DNA of 64,000 nt from Pachyseris speciosa (lineage: Eukaryota; Cnidaria; Anthozoa; Scleractinia; Pachyseridae). The notes beneath the pieces are model-generated. The model ran no database searches. It had not been told where the DNA came from and saw only the letters and a list, made by a program, of their open reading frames with translations. A program made the position numbers and the translations under genes. The stretch covers positions 837,501-901,500 of the forward strand of contig JAEMWC010000103.1 in the NCBI GenBank assembly GCA_016490735.1, read 5' to 3'. This document shows positions 47,201 to 54,862 of the stretch, one piece after another; the first letter of the stretch is position 1; every line of letters begins with the position of its first letter.

Positions 47201-48018
47201 CTGAAGCATTCATTATCCTCATTTTTCAAGTTAATTAAACCTTTTTTATTTCGTAATTCTGCTGGCAGTTTTATGTATGAAGAACCTCTCATCGGTTTAT
47301 ATTTCACAACATTAAGATAATGGCTGTCAACAGATTCAATTGTCCAACCAGAACCTTCAGATACCCAAACTGCAATCTTATTCATTATTTGGTCTTTTGA
47401 CAACTGTAGTGATTCAGTTACTTCCAGATTATTCACAATTGTTTGAGCTACACTGTTGAAATATGCGGTTTTGTATTCTATTTCTCCGTCAGTCATTTTT
47501 GCAAATGTTACCTTGAGTGTTTCAACGAATTTGAGACCTTTAATTTCATTCAACAATTTTATAATATTATATGCAACAGCCTTTCTTGTGTTTTGCAGTT
47601 GCGCAAGCGGGTCTTTGTTATTTTTTATACTAATTTCAAAAGATTTTGTGAAGCCCTTCAGAGCTTTCTCTGTTTGCTCTATCTTAGTCCTGGGTGTTGG
47701 AACCGGCACAGGCTTTTTGGTTCTGGGGGCTGGGATCGGTCTCTTTTTCAATTGTTCTATTTCTTCCAACCATTCTTTTGGTGGTGCTGGTAATCTTTTC
47801 CTCTCAAAATAATCAACCAATTCTTTCACAGTTGGTCTTTTCGTCCTTGGGGCGGGAATTGGTCTTGTTCTTGGTTTAGGTACAGGTTTTGTGTCATCAA
47901 CTATAATAACTTTAGGCTTTTTCTGCTGCTTCAACAACAACTCGATTAGCTTAGATTTGCTCAATTTTTTAAGACTTTTCTTGTCCATATTACTACTAGT
48001 TTCGATAATTTTTTCCAT
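44215..48018 (-). CDS. pPolB: Protein-primed DNA polymerase type B
   Basis: Replicative polymerase of the element, 1,267 aa, expected to start at the termini from a protein primer. Motifs in order: proline-rich PKPRTRPIPAPRTK repeats (about 45-112); a zinc-binding CMHCLQCF...H...C (386-406); exonuclease I YADFEA (441-446); an HNH/EndoVII-like CHICDKKY...HCHITGQYRG insertion (541-567); exonuclease II HNLRGYDSH (591-599); exonuclease III YLKTDVLLLADV (748-759); polymerase A YLDANNLYGWAM (846-857); polymerase B KLMNNSVFGK (1010-1019); polymerase C FTDTDS (1108-1113); a KMYSY motif near 1170. All catalytic acidic residues are present and the frame is intact. It starts at ATG. There is no TCTAA promoter motif upstream, unlike the capsid genes. 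Confidence 0.96.
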   Translation of the reverse strand: MEKIIETSSNMDKKSLKKLSKSKLIELLLKQQKKPKVIIVDDTKPVPKPRTRPIPAPRTKRPTVKELVDYFERKRLPAPPKEWLEEIEQLKKRPIPAPRTKKPVPVPTPRTKIEQTEKALKGFTKSFEISIKNNKDPLAQLQNTRKAVAYNIIKLLNEIKGLKFVETLKVTFAKMTDGEIEYKTAYFNSVAQTIVNNLEVTESLQLSKDQIMNKIAVWVSEGSGWTIESVDSHYLNVVKYKPMRGSSYIKLPAELRNKKGLINLKNEDNECFRWSHIRHLNPQEKNPQRIKKSDKQYIDKLDYSGIEFPVATKHYNKIEKQNEININIFGYENKQPYPLYVSKEKYEDCLNLLLITENENKHYVLIKDFNKLMYNQTKHEHRKHFCMHCLQCFSSERVLNDHKDNCMLVNGTQAIKMPTKDNNTLKFNNFHKQQQVPFVIYADFEAITEKIHGCQPNNNKSYTEAYQKHTDCGYGYKVVCCYDDKYSKPIQIYRGEKAVYKFMEAVIEEVKYCKKVMKKEFNKPLKMTKDDKKEFQKAKECHICDKKYTDKDIRVRDHCHITGQYRGSAHQECNLKLKVNPEEIKIPVIFHNLRGYDSHFIMQEIGAIVKKHTYTNKKGEKCQMTINAIPNNMEKYMAFMLGNHLTFLDSFQFMSSSLEKLVGNLPKEALKYTSQEFKGNDLNLVAHKGVYPYDYMDSFNKFNQKLPSKEEFYSILSDEHISDEDYAHAQTVWKAFSLKNMGEYHDLYLKTDVLLLADVFENFRKTCLEYYKLDPCHYFTSPGLSWDAMLKMTNIKLELMTDIDMFQFIEKGLRGGISYIANRYGKANNKYMKEYDEKAPSKYIMYLDANNLYGWAMSQYLPTGGFRWMTENKINNLNLAKYKEDSSKGLILEVDLEYPQKLHDHHNDYPLGPEKVKVTEGMLSDYCKDIAKKYNISTGLVHKLIPTLSNKEKYVLHYRNLQLYTDLGLKITKIHRVLEFKQSPWLRQYIDFNTQKRTNAKNAFEKDFFKLMNNSVFGKTMENLRKRVDVRLVTDEKKLLKLASKPTYVSSKIFNENLVAVHKIKETLTLNRPAYVGMCILDLSKTLMYDFNYNYIKQKYGNKAKLLFTDTDSLTYEIEAEDVYRDFWNDKDKFDNSDYPESSPYFNKTNKKVIGKFKDEAAGVPVCEFIGLRSKMYSYMKDNQKGGKTAKGIKKIVIKKNIKHENYKETLFNNKQMHHTMKTIRSENHQLGSYEINKVSLSCFDDKRYISKDGINSYAYGHCAIKK

Positions 48019-48085
48019 TTATAATATATCTATAGTTATTATTTCTTTAAAACATTTCCGTCTGCGTTTAAATATGGTTGAGAAT

Positions 48086-48319
48086 TCAATTGATCCAATT
48101 ACTGGATCCTTTTGAATTGTAATTATTGACGAATATTTTTTTGATGTTTTTTGTTTTAATATGACAAGATTTTCCTGCCATTGTGTAGTTACGTCCTGTC
48201 TTACATATGTTACAGAACCATTCTTTATTTAGCATATAGGTAGTCTTGTGTTTTTTTCTTTCCTCATCACTGAGAACTCTAGGCCTTCCCCGACCTCTCT
48301 TGACATTTTGATTCTCCAT
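48086..48319 (-). CDS. Small AT-hook/zinc-binding protein
   Basis: 77 aa, basic. It starts MENQNVKRGRGRPRVLSDEE, where RGRGRPR is an AT-hook-like motif. It then has FCNICKTGRNY...KSCHIKTKN, a possible single zinc site (CxxC plus C/H). A DNA-binding or regulatory role is likely, between polB and the BRO-nuclease gene. I do not know a named family. The ATG start is supported by an AT-rich ATATATAG leader. Confidence 0.65.
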   Translation of the reverse strand: MENQNVKRGRGRPRVLSDEERKKHKTTYMLNKEWFCNICKTGRNYTMAGKSCHIKTKNIKKIFVNNYNSKGSSNWIN

Positions 48320-48352
48320 ATGTAATCTATATATTTTTATTTTTATATCAAT

Positions 48353-49174
48353 TTAATTTTCTTTTAAATCTTTCCTTCTTGATAAGTATAATTTGCTTTC
48401 TTCTAAGTGTTTAGTTATTTCGTGGATCAAATCTTCGAAACAATTGCTCATGATGTACTTACACTTATTTTTCTCATACATTTGCTTCATACTTTTTTGT
48501 TTATCTGACACTTGATACACACCAGTTGGACTTTTGAATTCAAGACATAGAGAATTGTATTTTCTAGTGGGATTCAACAGCATTAAATCACACTGACCAG
48601 CCATATATCCTTTGTTATAACTTCTGATTCTCATATTTGAGCTTATTTGATTTTCACCTAATCCCGCCACCATTAAAGCATCTTCATATTTTTTTCTGAT
48701 GAATGATACAATCTTGCAGTGCAGATCATTTTCACTTTCAATCATCAGCATGTTATTACTTCTATCATTGAACTGTTTGTAATATCCCTGTTTTCTGATT
48801 GATGGTAATACTTTTGATGTAACCCAATGTTTGAATTTTACTGCTTCCTGTTTTTTGGAAGACAGTATAAGGGAATAAAATCCTGATTCATTTATAAAAA
48901 AACATTTATAAGACTGTTTGACCTGATGGACACTTTCGGTCCCTCTGCTTCCGACCTGATGGACACTTTCGGTCCCTCTGCTATTCGTTATTATTTTGAG
49001 GTCTATCAAGATTTTATCATCAGGTACAACATAATTTCTAACCGCTCTTTGTGGATTTTTATAGTCAAGAATTTTGGCTATATCTCTTCCTCTAAACCAA
49101 ACGTTATTTTTATCATCAACATAACAGTCTATTGACACATCTAATTCTTTGTTATCGTAGGAATATTTTTGCAT
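48353..49174 (-). CDS. BRO-N domain fused to a VRR-NUC-like PD-(D/E)XK nuclease
   Basis: 273 aa. Residues 1-130 match the BRO family N-terminal DNA-binding domain known from baculoviruses and giant viruses: VWFRGRDIAKILDYKNPQRA, INESGFYSLILSS, FKHWVTSKVLPSIRKQG. Residues 150-265 look like a restriction-endonuclease fold of the VRR-NUC type: GQCDLMLLNP with D196, LEFKSP with E212/K214, and GVYQVSDKQ with Q226. A possible role is replication-intermediate processing or repair. A perfect 33-bp tandem duplication (30-bp blocks at 48920-48949 and 48953-48982) repeats SRGTESVHQV without breaking the frame. The BRO assignment is firm; the nuclease assignment is by motif only. Confidence 0.8.
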   Translation of the reverse strand: MQKYSYDNKELDVSIDCYVDDKNNVWFRGRDIAKILDYKNPQRAVRNYVVPDDKILIDLKIITNSRGTESVHQVGSRGTESVHQVKQSYKCFFINESGFYSLILSSKKQEAVKFKHWVTSKVLPSIRKQGYYKQFNDRSNNMLMIESENDLHCKIVSFIRKKYEDALMVAGLGENQISSNMRIRSYNKGYMAGQCDLMLLNPTRKYNSLCLEFKSPTGVYQVSDKQKSMKQMYEKNKCKYIMSNCFEDLIHEITKHLEESKLYLSRRKDLKEN

Positions 49175-49323
49175 TTGTATATTATATTATATTAATTTAT
49201 TTTTTAATTCATTTTCGACCTGTGTTTAAATATAGTCAGGAATAATAATATTCTTGGCTACATAATAGCAAATAACAGATATACTGTAGGGTCTACTCAC
49301 ATATATGTTAGATAATTTTCTCT
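49175..49323. other. Intergenic spacer between integrase and BRO-nuclease genes
   Basis: 149 bp, AT-rich, no TCTAA motif on the minus strand near the BRO start. Confidence 0.5.
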
Positions 49324-50196
49324 TTATAATATGTCTTTTAAATCCTTGAACGGTATCCAACTGTCAAATTCGTCACTGTAACCCTTCCACTTCACCAAAG
49401 CTTGTTTCTTCTTGTAATCTCTGCGAATGACTTTATCAATACGGAAAACATCCTGTCTGGCTTTCAATAATTCAGCTTCATAAAAACTCCCTTCAATATC
49501 TTCACCTTTCAGATCCTTTATTTTGTATGTTATTGGATTAGTGTACTGGATCTTATCAACTGTAAACACTTCTTCAGTCCAATTTGGTGTATAGCCCTTG
49601 TCGAACACATTCCGTTTATACTTAGATATTCGAGCCTTATCACCTATTTTGAATTTCGGTTTCTGTTTTAATGTTTTCATATCACCATACAAATTGAAGT
49701 AAACAGTTCCTTCATTCCTCTTATCAGATGCTTCAACGGGTGTCATCTTTGTGCTTGAATGTTTGGTATTATTATACTGTTTCACTAATTTTGGTAACAT
49801 GTCTAAATACTGTGTATTACCTTGAACAGTGAACTGCTTCCACATTTTGGACTTCATTGTTCGATTCCATCTTTCAACTACTGATGATTTCTCCTCATTC
49901 TCAGTTGAGTACATCTGTACACTATGTTTCTCTAGCAAGTCCTTCAAGTGTTTGTTGTAAAACTCTTTTCCCTTGTCGACCCATAAATACTGTGGTTTTC
50001 TGCCTTCCTTGAATATTGTTTTGAATGCTTCAGTGACAGATTCACCTTTCTTATCCTTCAATGGGACAATCCAACCATATTTGCTGAAGACATCAATAAC
50101 CATAAGAAGATATCGATAACCTTTATTCCATTTACTGAACTGTTGCATTTCAACTAGATCACTTGCCCATATTTCATCAATTTTATTTACAATCAC
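49324..50196 (-). CDS. INT: Retroviral-type integrase (DDE) with C-terminal chromodomain
   Basis: Integrates the element through its TIRs. Counting from the GTG at 50196: D13 (WASDLVEM), D74 (LWVDKGKEFY) and E108 (SSVVERWNR) form the DDE triad. The C-terminus VFRIDKVIRRDYKKKQALVKWKGYSDEFDSW is a chromodomain-like module. The frame stays open upstream to 50322 without any ATG and carries the conserved linker LADELHAPIKRNFTRRR, so translation cannot start normally here. The upstream PLA2 frame overlaps this region in the other phase. I infer that PLA2 and integrase were one ORF and that a one-base loss, or ribosomal frameshifting, separates them. Confidence 0.9.
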   Translation of the reverse strand: MIVNKIDEIWASDLVEMQQFSKWNKGYRYLLMVIDVFSKYGWIVPLKDKKGESVTEAFKTIFKEGRKPQYLWVDKGKEFYNKHLKDLLEKHSVQMYSTENEEKSSVVERWNRTMKSKMWKQFTVQGNTQYLDMLPKLVKQYNNTKHSSTKMTPVEASDKRNEGTVYFNLYGDMKTLKQKPKFKIGDKARISKYKRNVFDKGYTPNWTEEVFTVDKIQYTNPITYKIKDLKGEDIEGSFYEAELLKARQDVFRIDKVIRRDYKKKQALVKWKGYSDEFDSWIPFKDLKDIL

Positions 50197-50243
50197 ACGC
50201 CGCCGAGTGAAATTTCGTTTTATGGGTGCATGTAATTCATCAG

Positions 50244-50882
50244 CTAGTTTTTCTTGCCAGTTTTCTTCACTCGACGGCTTTTTCCGTTTTTTGAAACACC
50301 AAGACCAAGTTTCTGTTTTTTGTCAATTAAGAATCTAGCTGTTTGACCCCATTTTGGCATCTCACCATATGGTATTTGATCTAGTGACTCGACCATTGTT
50401 CTATCACATTCACCTTTATTTTTTCCCATATCATAACAAATATCATGATAAGCTGCTATTTCATCCACTTTGTTATAAGGTTGTACATTCCATTTCAAGA
50501 CCTCACCTGTGTTTTTATCATACTCTAACTGTTTATCGAGGGGATTATAAGGTCCCATGTATTTATACTTTCCGGGCGTCCATCCACTTTTCGGTTTAGG
50601 AAGCTTGCCAATAACCTTATGAATGTCAATAGCACCGCCATAATCTAATCCTTTGATATCTGTTTTGTAACGAATATTTGGTCTCACTTTTGTTGAGAGT
50701 TGTTTCAAAGCTTCTGACCCAACCTTTGTGATTGCAGGCTTTGCGAGGGAAAGTCCTTTGTCAATTAATTTCTTTTGCAGCTTTGGATTTCTCATTGCTT
50801 CAGAAGCATAATATCTACCCATTTCAACACCCTTCTTCGCTAAATAAGGGACTCCATGTTCTAAGAATCCTGTTAGCGCCAT
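50244..50882 (-). CDS. Parvovirus VP1-type phospholipase A2 domain protein
   Basis: 212 aa. The Ca-loop-like KYKYMGPYNPLD (106-116) and catalytic DEIAAYHDICYD (His146-Asp147), followed by CDRTMVESL, match the secreted PLA2 fold used by parvovirus and adintovirus capsid proteins for membrane passage. A hydrophobic/basic N-terminal region (1-60) precedes it. The C-terminus runs into a lysine-rich stretch and stops at 50244, overlapping the integrase frame by about 80 nt in a different phase. There is no TCTAA motif before the ATG. Confidence 0.8.
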   Translation of the reverse strand: MALTGFLEHGVPYLAKKGVEMGRYYASEAMRNPKLQKKLIDKGLSLAKPAITKVGSEALKQLSTKVRPNIRYKTDIKGLDYGGAIDIHKVIGKLPKPKSGWTPGKYKYMGPYNPLDKQLEYDKNTGEVLKWNVQPYNKVDEIAAYHDICYDMGKNKGECDRTMVESLDQIPYGEMPKWGQTARFLIDKKQKLGLGVSKNGKSRRVKKTGKKN

Positions 50883-50926
50883 ATCTGCGGCTGAATCTAG
50901 TATGCCCGCCCCTTCAGACGGGCTAA

Positions 50927-51085
50927 TTAGTTTCCCTTCCCTTTGACAAACTTAGTCTTTGTGATCCCACACTCAGCACACTTGCATTTCATCATGGTTC
51001 TTCCATTTTTAGTCTTTTGGTATGTTTCGCTTCCTGGTACACACTCAGTCTGCTTCTTCTGTTTCACACAATATGATTTTACCAT
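50927..51085 (-). CDS. Small cysteine-rich virion-associated protein (DUF5679-like)
   Basis: 52 aa, starting MVKSYCVKQKKQTECVPGSE and ending KCKCAECGITKTKFVKGKGN. The cysteine arrangement with CxCxxC suggests a small zinc ribbon. I recall near-identical short proteins from other Polintons and adenovirus-like elements, annotated as DUF5679; this is from memory and unverified. TCTAA stands 12 nt before its ATG and overlaps the protease stop codon. Confidence 0.75.
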   Translation of the reverse strand: MVKSYCVKQKKQTECVPGSETYQKTKNGRTMMKCKCAECGITKTKFVKGKGN

Positions 51086-51097
51086 TATACCATTAAG

Positions 51098-51102
51098 TTA
51101 GA
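51098..51102 (-). promoter_or_regulatory. TCTAA motif before the DUF5679-like gene
   Basis: TCTAA on the minus strand, 12 nt before the ATG at 51085. Its TAA is also the stop codon of the protease frame. Confidence 0.55.
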
Positions 51103-51547
51103 TATTTTTAAAGTAGTCTATGATGAATCTGTGATTGACTCTTGTGTCTGTTGGATCAAATTCAGCATTATGTATTGTATTAAGAATGGATCTCCCATTT
51201 TGTCTCTCAAGAAGATAGTACAAACACCAATATCCACACAAGACTGAATCTCTTTCTTGTATCTCATCTCCAGAGTATTCAAGTTGTTTTCCACTTGTAG
51301 CCATGTATTTCTGTACTTCTGTTGGCATCATCAAACCAAATGAGTCAAAGTATTCACAGTATCTATCACCAATTCGATAACATACCCAGTGAGTACCAGG
51401 TCCAATCTTACTGTCGAGATTGACTATCCCACATTCATTCTTTTTTATTTGTCTAGGAAGATTGTCTCTTGAAAATACTCCTCTAAAATGTTTTATTCCA
51501 AGTTGTTTAACCCAATTGATTAAATCAAAGTTGGATAAGGGTTTGTT
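51098..51547 (-). CDS. PRO: Adenain-type cysteine protease, start codon missing
   Basis: Matures capsid proteins. The open frame reads KPLSNFDLINWVKQLG, HFRGVFSRDNLP, then GTHWVCYRIG (catalytic His), YFDSFGL (Asp) and RDSVLCGYWCLYYL (Gln/Cys region), the adenovirus protease triad in order. The region conserved with other proteases begins near 51547, but there is no ATG upstream of MMMPTE (51332). The frame continues open and without Met into the C-terminus of the neighbouring 279-aa gene. Either the start codon was lost, or it is made by frameshift or reinitiation from that gene. A protein starting at MMMPTE would lack His and Asp. Confidence 0.85.
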   Translation of the reverse strand, partial: NKPLSNFDLINWVKQLGIKHFRGVFSRDNLPRQIKKNECGIVNLDSKIGPGTHWVCYRIGDRYCEYFDSFGLMMPTEVQKYMATSGKQLEYSGDEIQERDSVLCGYWCLYYLLERQNGRSILNTIHNAEFDPTDTRVNHRFIIDYFKNI

Positions 51548-52386
51548 TACAAAATGGTTCCTAGTATGGGGATTGAATTGAATGGACTGTTTTTGCCCAG
51601 TAGAAGTCCTTTTCCTTTTCTTTTTTTTTTCATTCCATAACCGATTGGGTTATTCCATGTACCAAAAACAGGAGGAGATTGCCATGGAATCATAGCATGT
51701 TTCCCACCTTTCTTTCTGGGTACAATGTCATCTGGAACATGAACAGGTATTGACCGTCTTGGACGGCTGCTTTCAACATGCAAACCTTTTCCAGTTAATT
51801 TTCTGATTGCTTCTATAGCCAAAGGAATTCCAATGCTGGCGAGTATTGTTCCAATACCCTTTCCAGTCTGCGCTTTTGTTGGTTTTATAACAACGTCTCC
51901 ACCATACTGCATTTTTTGGATAACATCAGCCATCTGTCTCGTATTCAATAAATTTCCTACATTAAATAATTGGGATAAATTGGCATTAGGAATAAGAAAT
52001 CCTCCTTTTTGTTTCTTTCCAAATAGTTTATCAATGCCGAGACTTGCTAATGAAGAAAGAGCACCTGTAGCCAATGCTGGAGCTGCTTTACCTGCACAAG
52101 GCAATAGTCTTGTTCCAAGTGAAAAAAGACTGGACCAAAGAGAACCTCCTTCTTGGACTGATTTTCTGATCTGTGCTTTGGATATCTTTACATCAGCACC
52201 TGTTCCATTTCTCTGTGATTTGGCTAATTTTTTTATCTGTGTTTTTGTCAACATCATTTGATCACCTCCAGTGAGATCTCCATGTGCGAGTCTCAATGTT
52301 ACCGGTGAATTTGTTTGTATAGCTTTTGCAAGCCTTTCCTTCTGACTTCCTGAAAGTCTTACTCCATGAGGATGATAAGTAGTCAT
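51547..52386 (-). CDS. Minor virion protein, adenovirus core/pVI-like
   Basis: 279 aa. The N-terminus MTTYHPHGVRLSGSQKERL is followed by conserved blocks GGDQMMLTKTQIKKLAKS, a hydrophobic Ala/Leu/Gly-rich middle (PALATGALSSLASLGIDKLF), KKQKGGFLIP, GKGIGTILASIGIPLAIEAI and a lysine-rich C-terminus (MKKKRKGKGLLLGKNSPF). The basic-plus-amphipathic layout and its position between protease and major capsid genes fit the pVI/pX-type proteins of adenovirus-like elements. The assignment is by layout, not by a diagnostic motif. Confidence 0.65.
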   Translation of the reverse strand: MTTYHPHGVRLSGSQKERLAKAIQTNSPVTLRLAHGDLTGGDQMMLTKTQIKKLAKSQRNGTGADVKISKAQIRKSVQEGGSLWSSLFSLGTRLLPCAGKAAPALATGALSSLASLGIDKLFGKKQKGGFLIPNANLSQLFNVGNLLNTRQMADVIQKMQYGGDVVIKPTKAQTGKGIGTILASIGIPLAIEAIRKLTGKGLHVESSRPRRSIPVHVPDDIVPRKKGGKHAMIPWQSPPVFGTWNNPIGYGMKKKRKGKGLLLGKNSPFNSIPILGTIL

Positions 52387-52509
52387 ATAATATATGTTTA
52401 TATTAAATTGTATTTAATACAAACAATCATTTAATTTAATTATTCAATTGTTTTATTTAATTATTTAATTTATTTAATTTATTTATTTAATTTATTTAAT
52501 TTATTTAAT
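52387..52509. repeat. AT-rich TTTAATT tandem run
   Basis: Between the major capsid stop and the 279-aa gene, repeated TTTAATTTATTTAA words (about 52432-52510). It may act as a terminator or spacer. No TCTAA lies near the 279-aa start. Confidence 0.6.
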
Positions 52510-53799
52510 TTACATTGATCTAAGAGTTAATTTTCCATCAGTCTTTCTCATCTCAATATCCTGCTCATAGAGGACCAGTGCATACACACTGTAATCAGCA
52601 TTTGTTGCAGCACTCAAGGTGTATTTGAAAGTCAGTTTTGTCATTCCATCTTTAATATCCTGTTTCTGTTTTGTCAGATCGAAATAAACAAAAGGGAATA
52701 TTGTACCGAAATTACCCCTGTTAAGAAGGGTACTTTCACTGAAATCATTTACAGCTTGAACATATTTCAAAACATCTCTAAATACTCTTGTTGGTTCAGT
52801 TGAGGGTTTATAACGAAGCTCTGGATAATCATTTCCATTGCCAACCTCAAGATAACAATCAGTCAAAGTTCGGTTATTTGCAACTGAGAATGTGTTGTAC
52901 AAGAATTTATTGGCTGTCTGAGATGCATCATTGGCATCATTGATGATGAATACAAAGACATGCCTGGGTTTGTTTATTGCTGTGGAAATACGGAAATTGG
53001 CAGTCTGTTGTCTTGTTGAATTGCCTCTCTCAATCAATTCTCTCATGTAAGTCCACTTTCTGTTGTCAAGATACTTGCTCATGTATAAGGACTTTCCCGC
53101 AGAATTGAAAACAATGCGAGGAATAATTAGCTGGAATTTAGTTAGTACCACACGACATTCATCAGTAGCTTGCCAAATCAAATTGGCATCACTCTCAAGT
53201 GTCAATTTCAACTCTATTTTTGAGTTAGGCATAAGTTCATCCCAAAAGCTCTTGAAAAAACCGTATCTGTTCAATGCTATCTCTGCATTTACTTTACCGG
53301 CTGCACCATTCAACAGTGCTTTGCGAGCTGCGAAACCTTTGTTATAAGTAGCCACCTGGGCAACTCTGTTTTCAGCTTCTCTGTTGTCGTCAAGATAGAA
53401 GAACTCATTGGTCCCCTGACTTACAGCATAACCCTGTGAATACTCAAGCAATGACTTAATATTTGTGGCTTGGTTGGCATCTCTGCACTCATAAACATCA
53501 AGACCATTCATTTTTACATTAATGGTGTTTATAAGAGCGTGAACTGAATTAACAATACCATTTCGATCTGCAGCAGTAATGTTTTCTCCATCTGCAAGCT
53601 TTTTTACAATGAAATCAACATTCAAACGGGCATTATACCAGTCAAATGGTGTAGTCTCTCCACTGTTATCAACAATGAAACGGTAACCTGTTTTCCTCTG
53701 ATGAGCATTATTTGCTACTACAGTATTAAGTGCTGTCTCTAGTTCGAACACTACATCTTCATATCTTTCGATATATTTTGAGTCACGATAGTTTGACAT
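52510..53799 (-). CDS. MCP: Major capsid protein, double jelly-roll
   Basis: 429 aa hexon-like capsid subunit. Recognisable blocks are NTINVKMNGLDVYECRDANQ, KIELKLTLESDANLIWQA, NKPRHVFVFIINDAND, NKFLYNTFSV, CYLEVGNGNDYPELRY, RVFRDVLKYVQAVNDF, FPFVYFDLTKQKQDIKDG and DYSVYALVLYEQDIEM, which I recognise from other Polinton and adintovirus capsids. The length fits the family and the frame is intact. TCTAA is 11 nt before the ATG. Adjacent genes (penton, coiled-coil protein, ATPase) complete the morphogenesis module. Confidence 0.9.
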   Translation of the reverse strand: MSNYRDSKYIERYEDVVFELETALNTVVANNAHQRKTGYRFIVDNSGETTPFDWYNARLNVDFIVKKLADGENITAADRNGIVNSVHALINTINVKMNGLDVYECRDANQATNIKSLLEYSQGYAVSQGTNEFFYLDDNREAENRVAQVATYNKGFAARKALLNGAAGKVNAEIALNRYGFFKSFWDELMPNSKIELKLTLESDANLIWQATDECRVVLTKFQLIIPRIVFNSAGKSLYMSKYLDNRKWTYMRELIERGNSTRQQTANFRISTAINKPRHVFVFIINDANDASQTANKFLYNTFSVANNRTLTDCYLEVGNGNDYPELRYKPSTEPTRVFRDVLKYVQAVNDFSESTLLNRGNFGTIFPFVYFDLTKQKQDIKDGMTKLTFKYTLSAATNADYSVYALVLYEQDIEMRKTDGKLTLRSM

Positions 53800-53810
53800 A
53801 TATTATTGTG

Positions 53811-53815
53811 TTAGA
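53811..53815 (-). promoter_or_regulatory. TCTAA motif before the major capsid gene
   Basis: TCTAACACAATAATATATG: TCTAA is 11 nt before the ATG at 53799. Confidence 0.6.
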
Positions 53816-53821
53816 TAAAAG

Positions 53822-54057
53822 TTATTTTATTTTACGTGGTCGACCTCTCTTTCTTTTGATTAAACCACCAGTCTGGCTCACACTCTCAGTTCCACTCTTT
53901 CTCTTTTTCTTGCTTAAAAGTTCTATGATTTTGTCACCGGCTTTTTTACCACGTGTTCACTAATTGTTGTGGCTGCTTTTTTTCCAGCTGTTTTGATCAT
54001 ATCAGTCACAATACCTTCACCATGTTGTTCATATTTTTTAAACTCAAACCGTTTCAT
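53822..54057 (-). pseudogene. Small basic AT-hook protein gene split by a -1 frame change
   Basis: The first frame starts at ATG 54057 (MKRFEFKKYEQHGEGIVTDM) and stops at 53923 after 44 codons. The following frame, one base back, continues to 53822 and ends KRKRGRPRKIK, an AT-hook-like tail with a nuclear-signal look. The shift falls at the homopolymer 53941-53947, where the coding strand has A AAA AAG in the phase of a classical -1 slippery heptamer. So it could be programmed frameshifting, a one-base deletion, or a base-calling error. It lies between the major capsid and penton genes and is likely a virion or DNA-packaging protein. Confidence 0.65.
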
Positions 54058-54076
54058 ATACTATTAGGTTTTATAA

Positions 54077-54856
54077 TTATGTCTCTCTCAAGAATAACTC
54101 AATATACCAATCTATCCCATTCAAATCGACTGGAGCTCTAGAAGAGTCTGTGACATAAAAGCGTATTGAGCTGATATTATGTGTTGAGACAGGATTCCAT
54201 GAAAGAAAACGAGGTTTGTAAGTGAAAGGTAAACTTCTGACTAGATTTGTGACTGGAATAACAGCGATTGTATTTGTGCTATTTCCATCAACAATGCTAT
54301 CTGTCACCAAATCACAATTGATATAAATTTCATCTACACTTCTTGTGATATCAGGTAAATCTGTTCCATATTCATCAGCTTCAATCAATTTTGAATCGAA
54401 ACCGATAAGTTTTCTGAAATCATTATTTCTGAGATCCACACGATAATTTTCATTGAGTTCAATCAAAATGCGATATGTTGATAAAACGAAAGTTATATTA
54501 ATACCATACTTGTATTTTTTTTCATCTGTTTCATCTGGATTAAGTCTTTGGTTTTTTTTTTCCATGAATTTATGAATGTAATCATCGATATCGTCATATG
54601 AATACATACCATTGACGAATGTCACTGTGAACCAGTTTGCACCTCCATCAACACTGTATTTAATTTGATTATTCCCAAAAATATCTCTGATATTGTACCA
54701 ACTGTATGTCATATTGATGACATTCACAGCCATTTCATATTTCAAATCATTCATTAATTTAAGAGGTGTATTGAATCTTTTTTCAAAATCATGACTCTTG
54801 CTGACACCAATTTTGTCTCTGTTTTTACTGTTGAATCGTAATGAAATTTCTGTCAT
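54077..54856 (-). CDS. mCP: Penton (minor capsid) protein, single jelly-roll
   Basis: 259 aa. Blocks such as YEMAVNVINMTYSWYNI, FGNNQIKYSVDGGANWFTV, YSYDDIDDYIHKFM, ILIELNENYRVDLRNNDF and KLIGFDSK resemble the vertex proteins of Polintons. The C-terminal half ends SIRFYVTDSSRAPVDLNG with predicted beta strands. TCTAA is 11 nt before the ATG. The frame is intact. Confidence 0.82.
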   Translation of the reverse strand: MTEISLRFNSKNRDKIGVSKSHDFEKRFNTPLKLMNDLKYEMAVNVINMTYSWYNIRDIFGNNQIKYSVDGGANWFTVTFVNGMYSYDDIDDYIHKFMEKKNQRLNPDETDEKKYKYGINITFVLSTYRILIELNENYRVDLRNNDFRKLIGFDSKLIEADEYGTDLPDITRSVDEIYINCDLVTDSIVDGNSTNTIAVIPVTNLVRSLPFTYKPRFLSWNPVSTHNISSIRFYVTDSSRAPVDLNGIDWYIELFLRET

Positions 54857-54862
54857 ATACTT

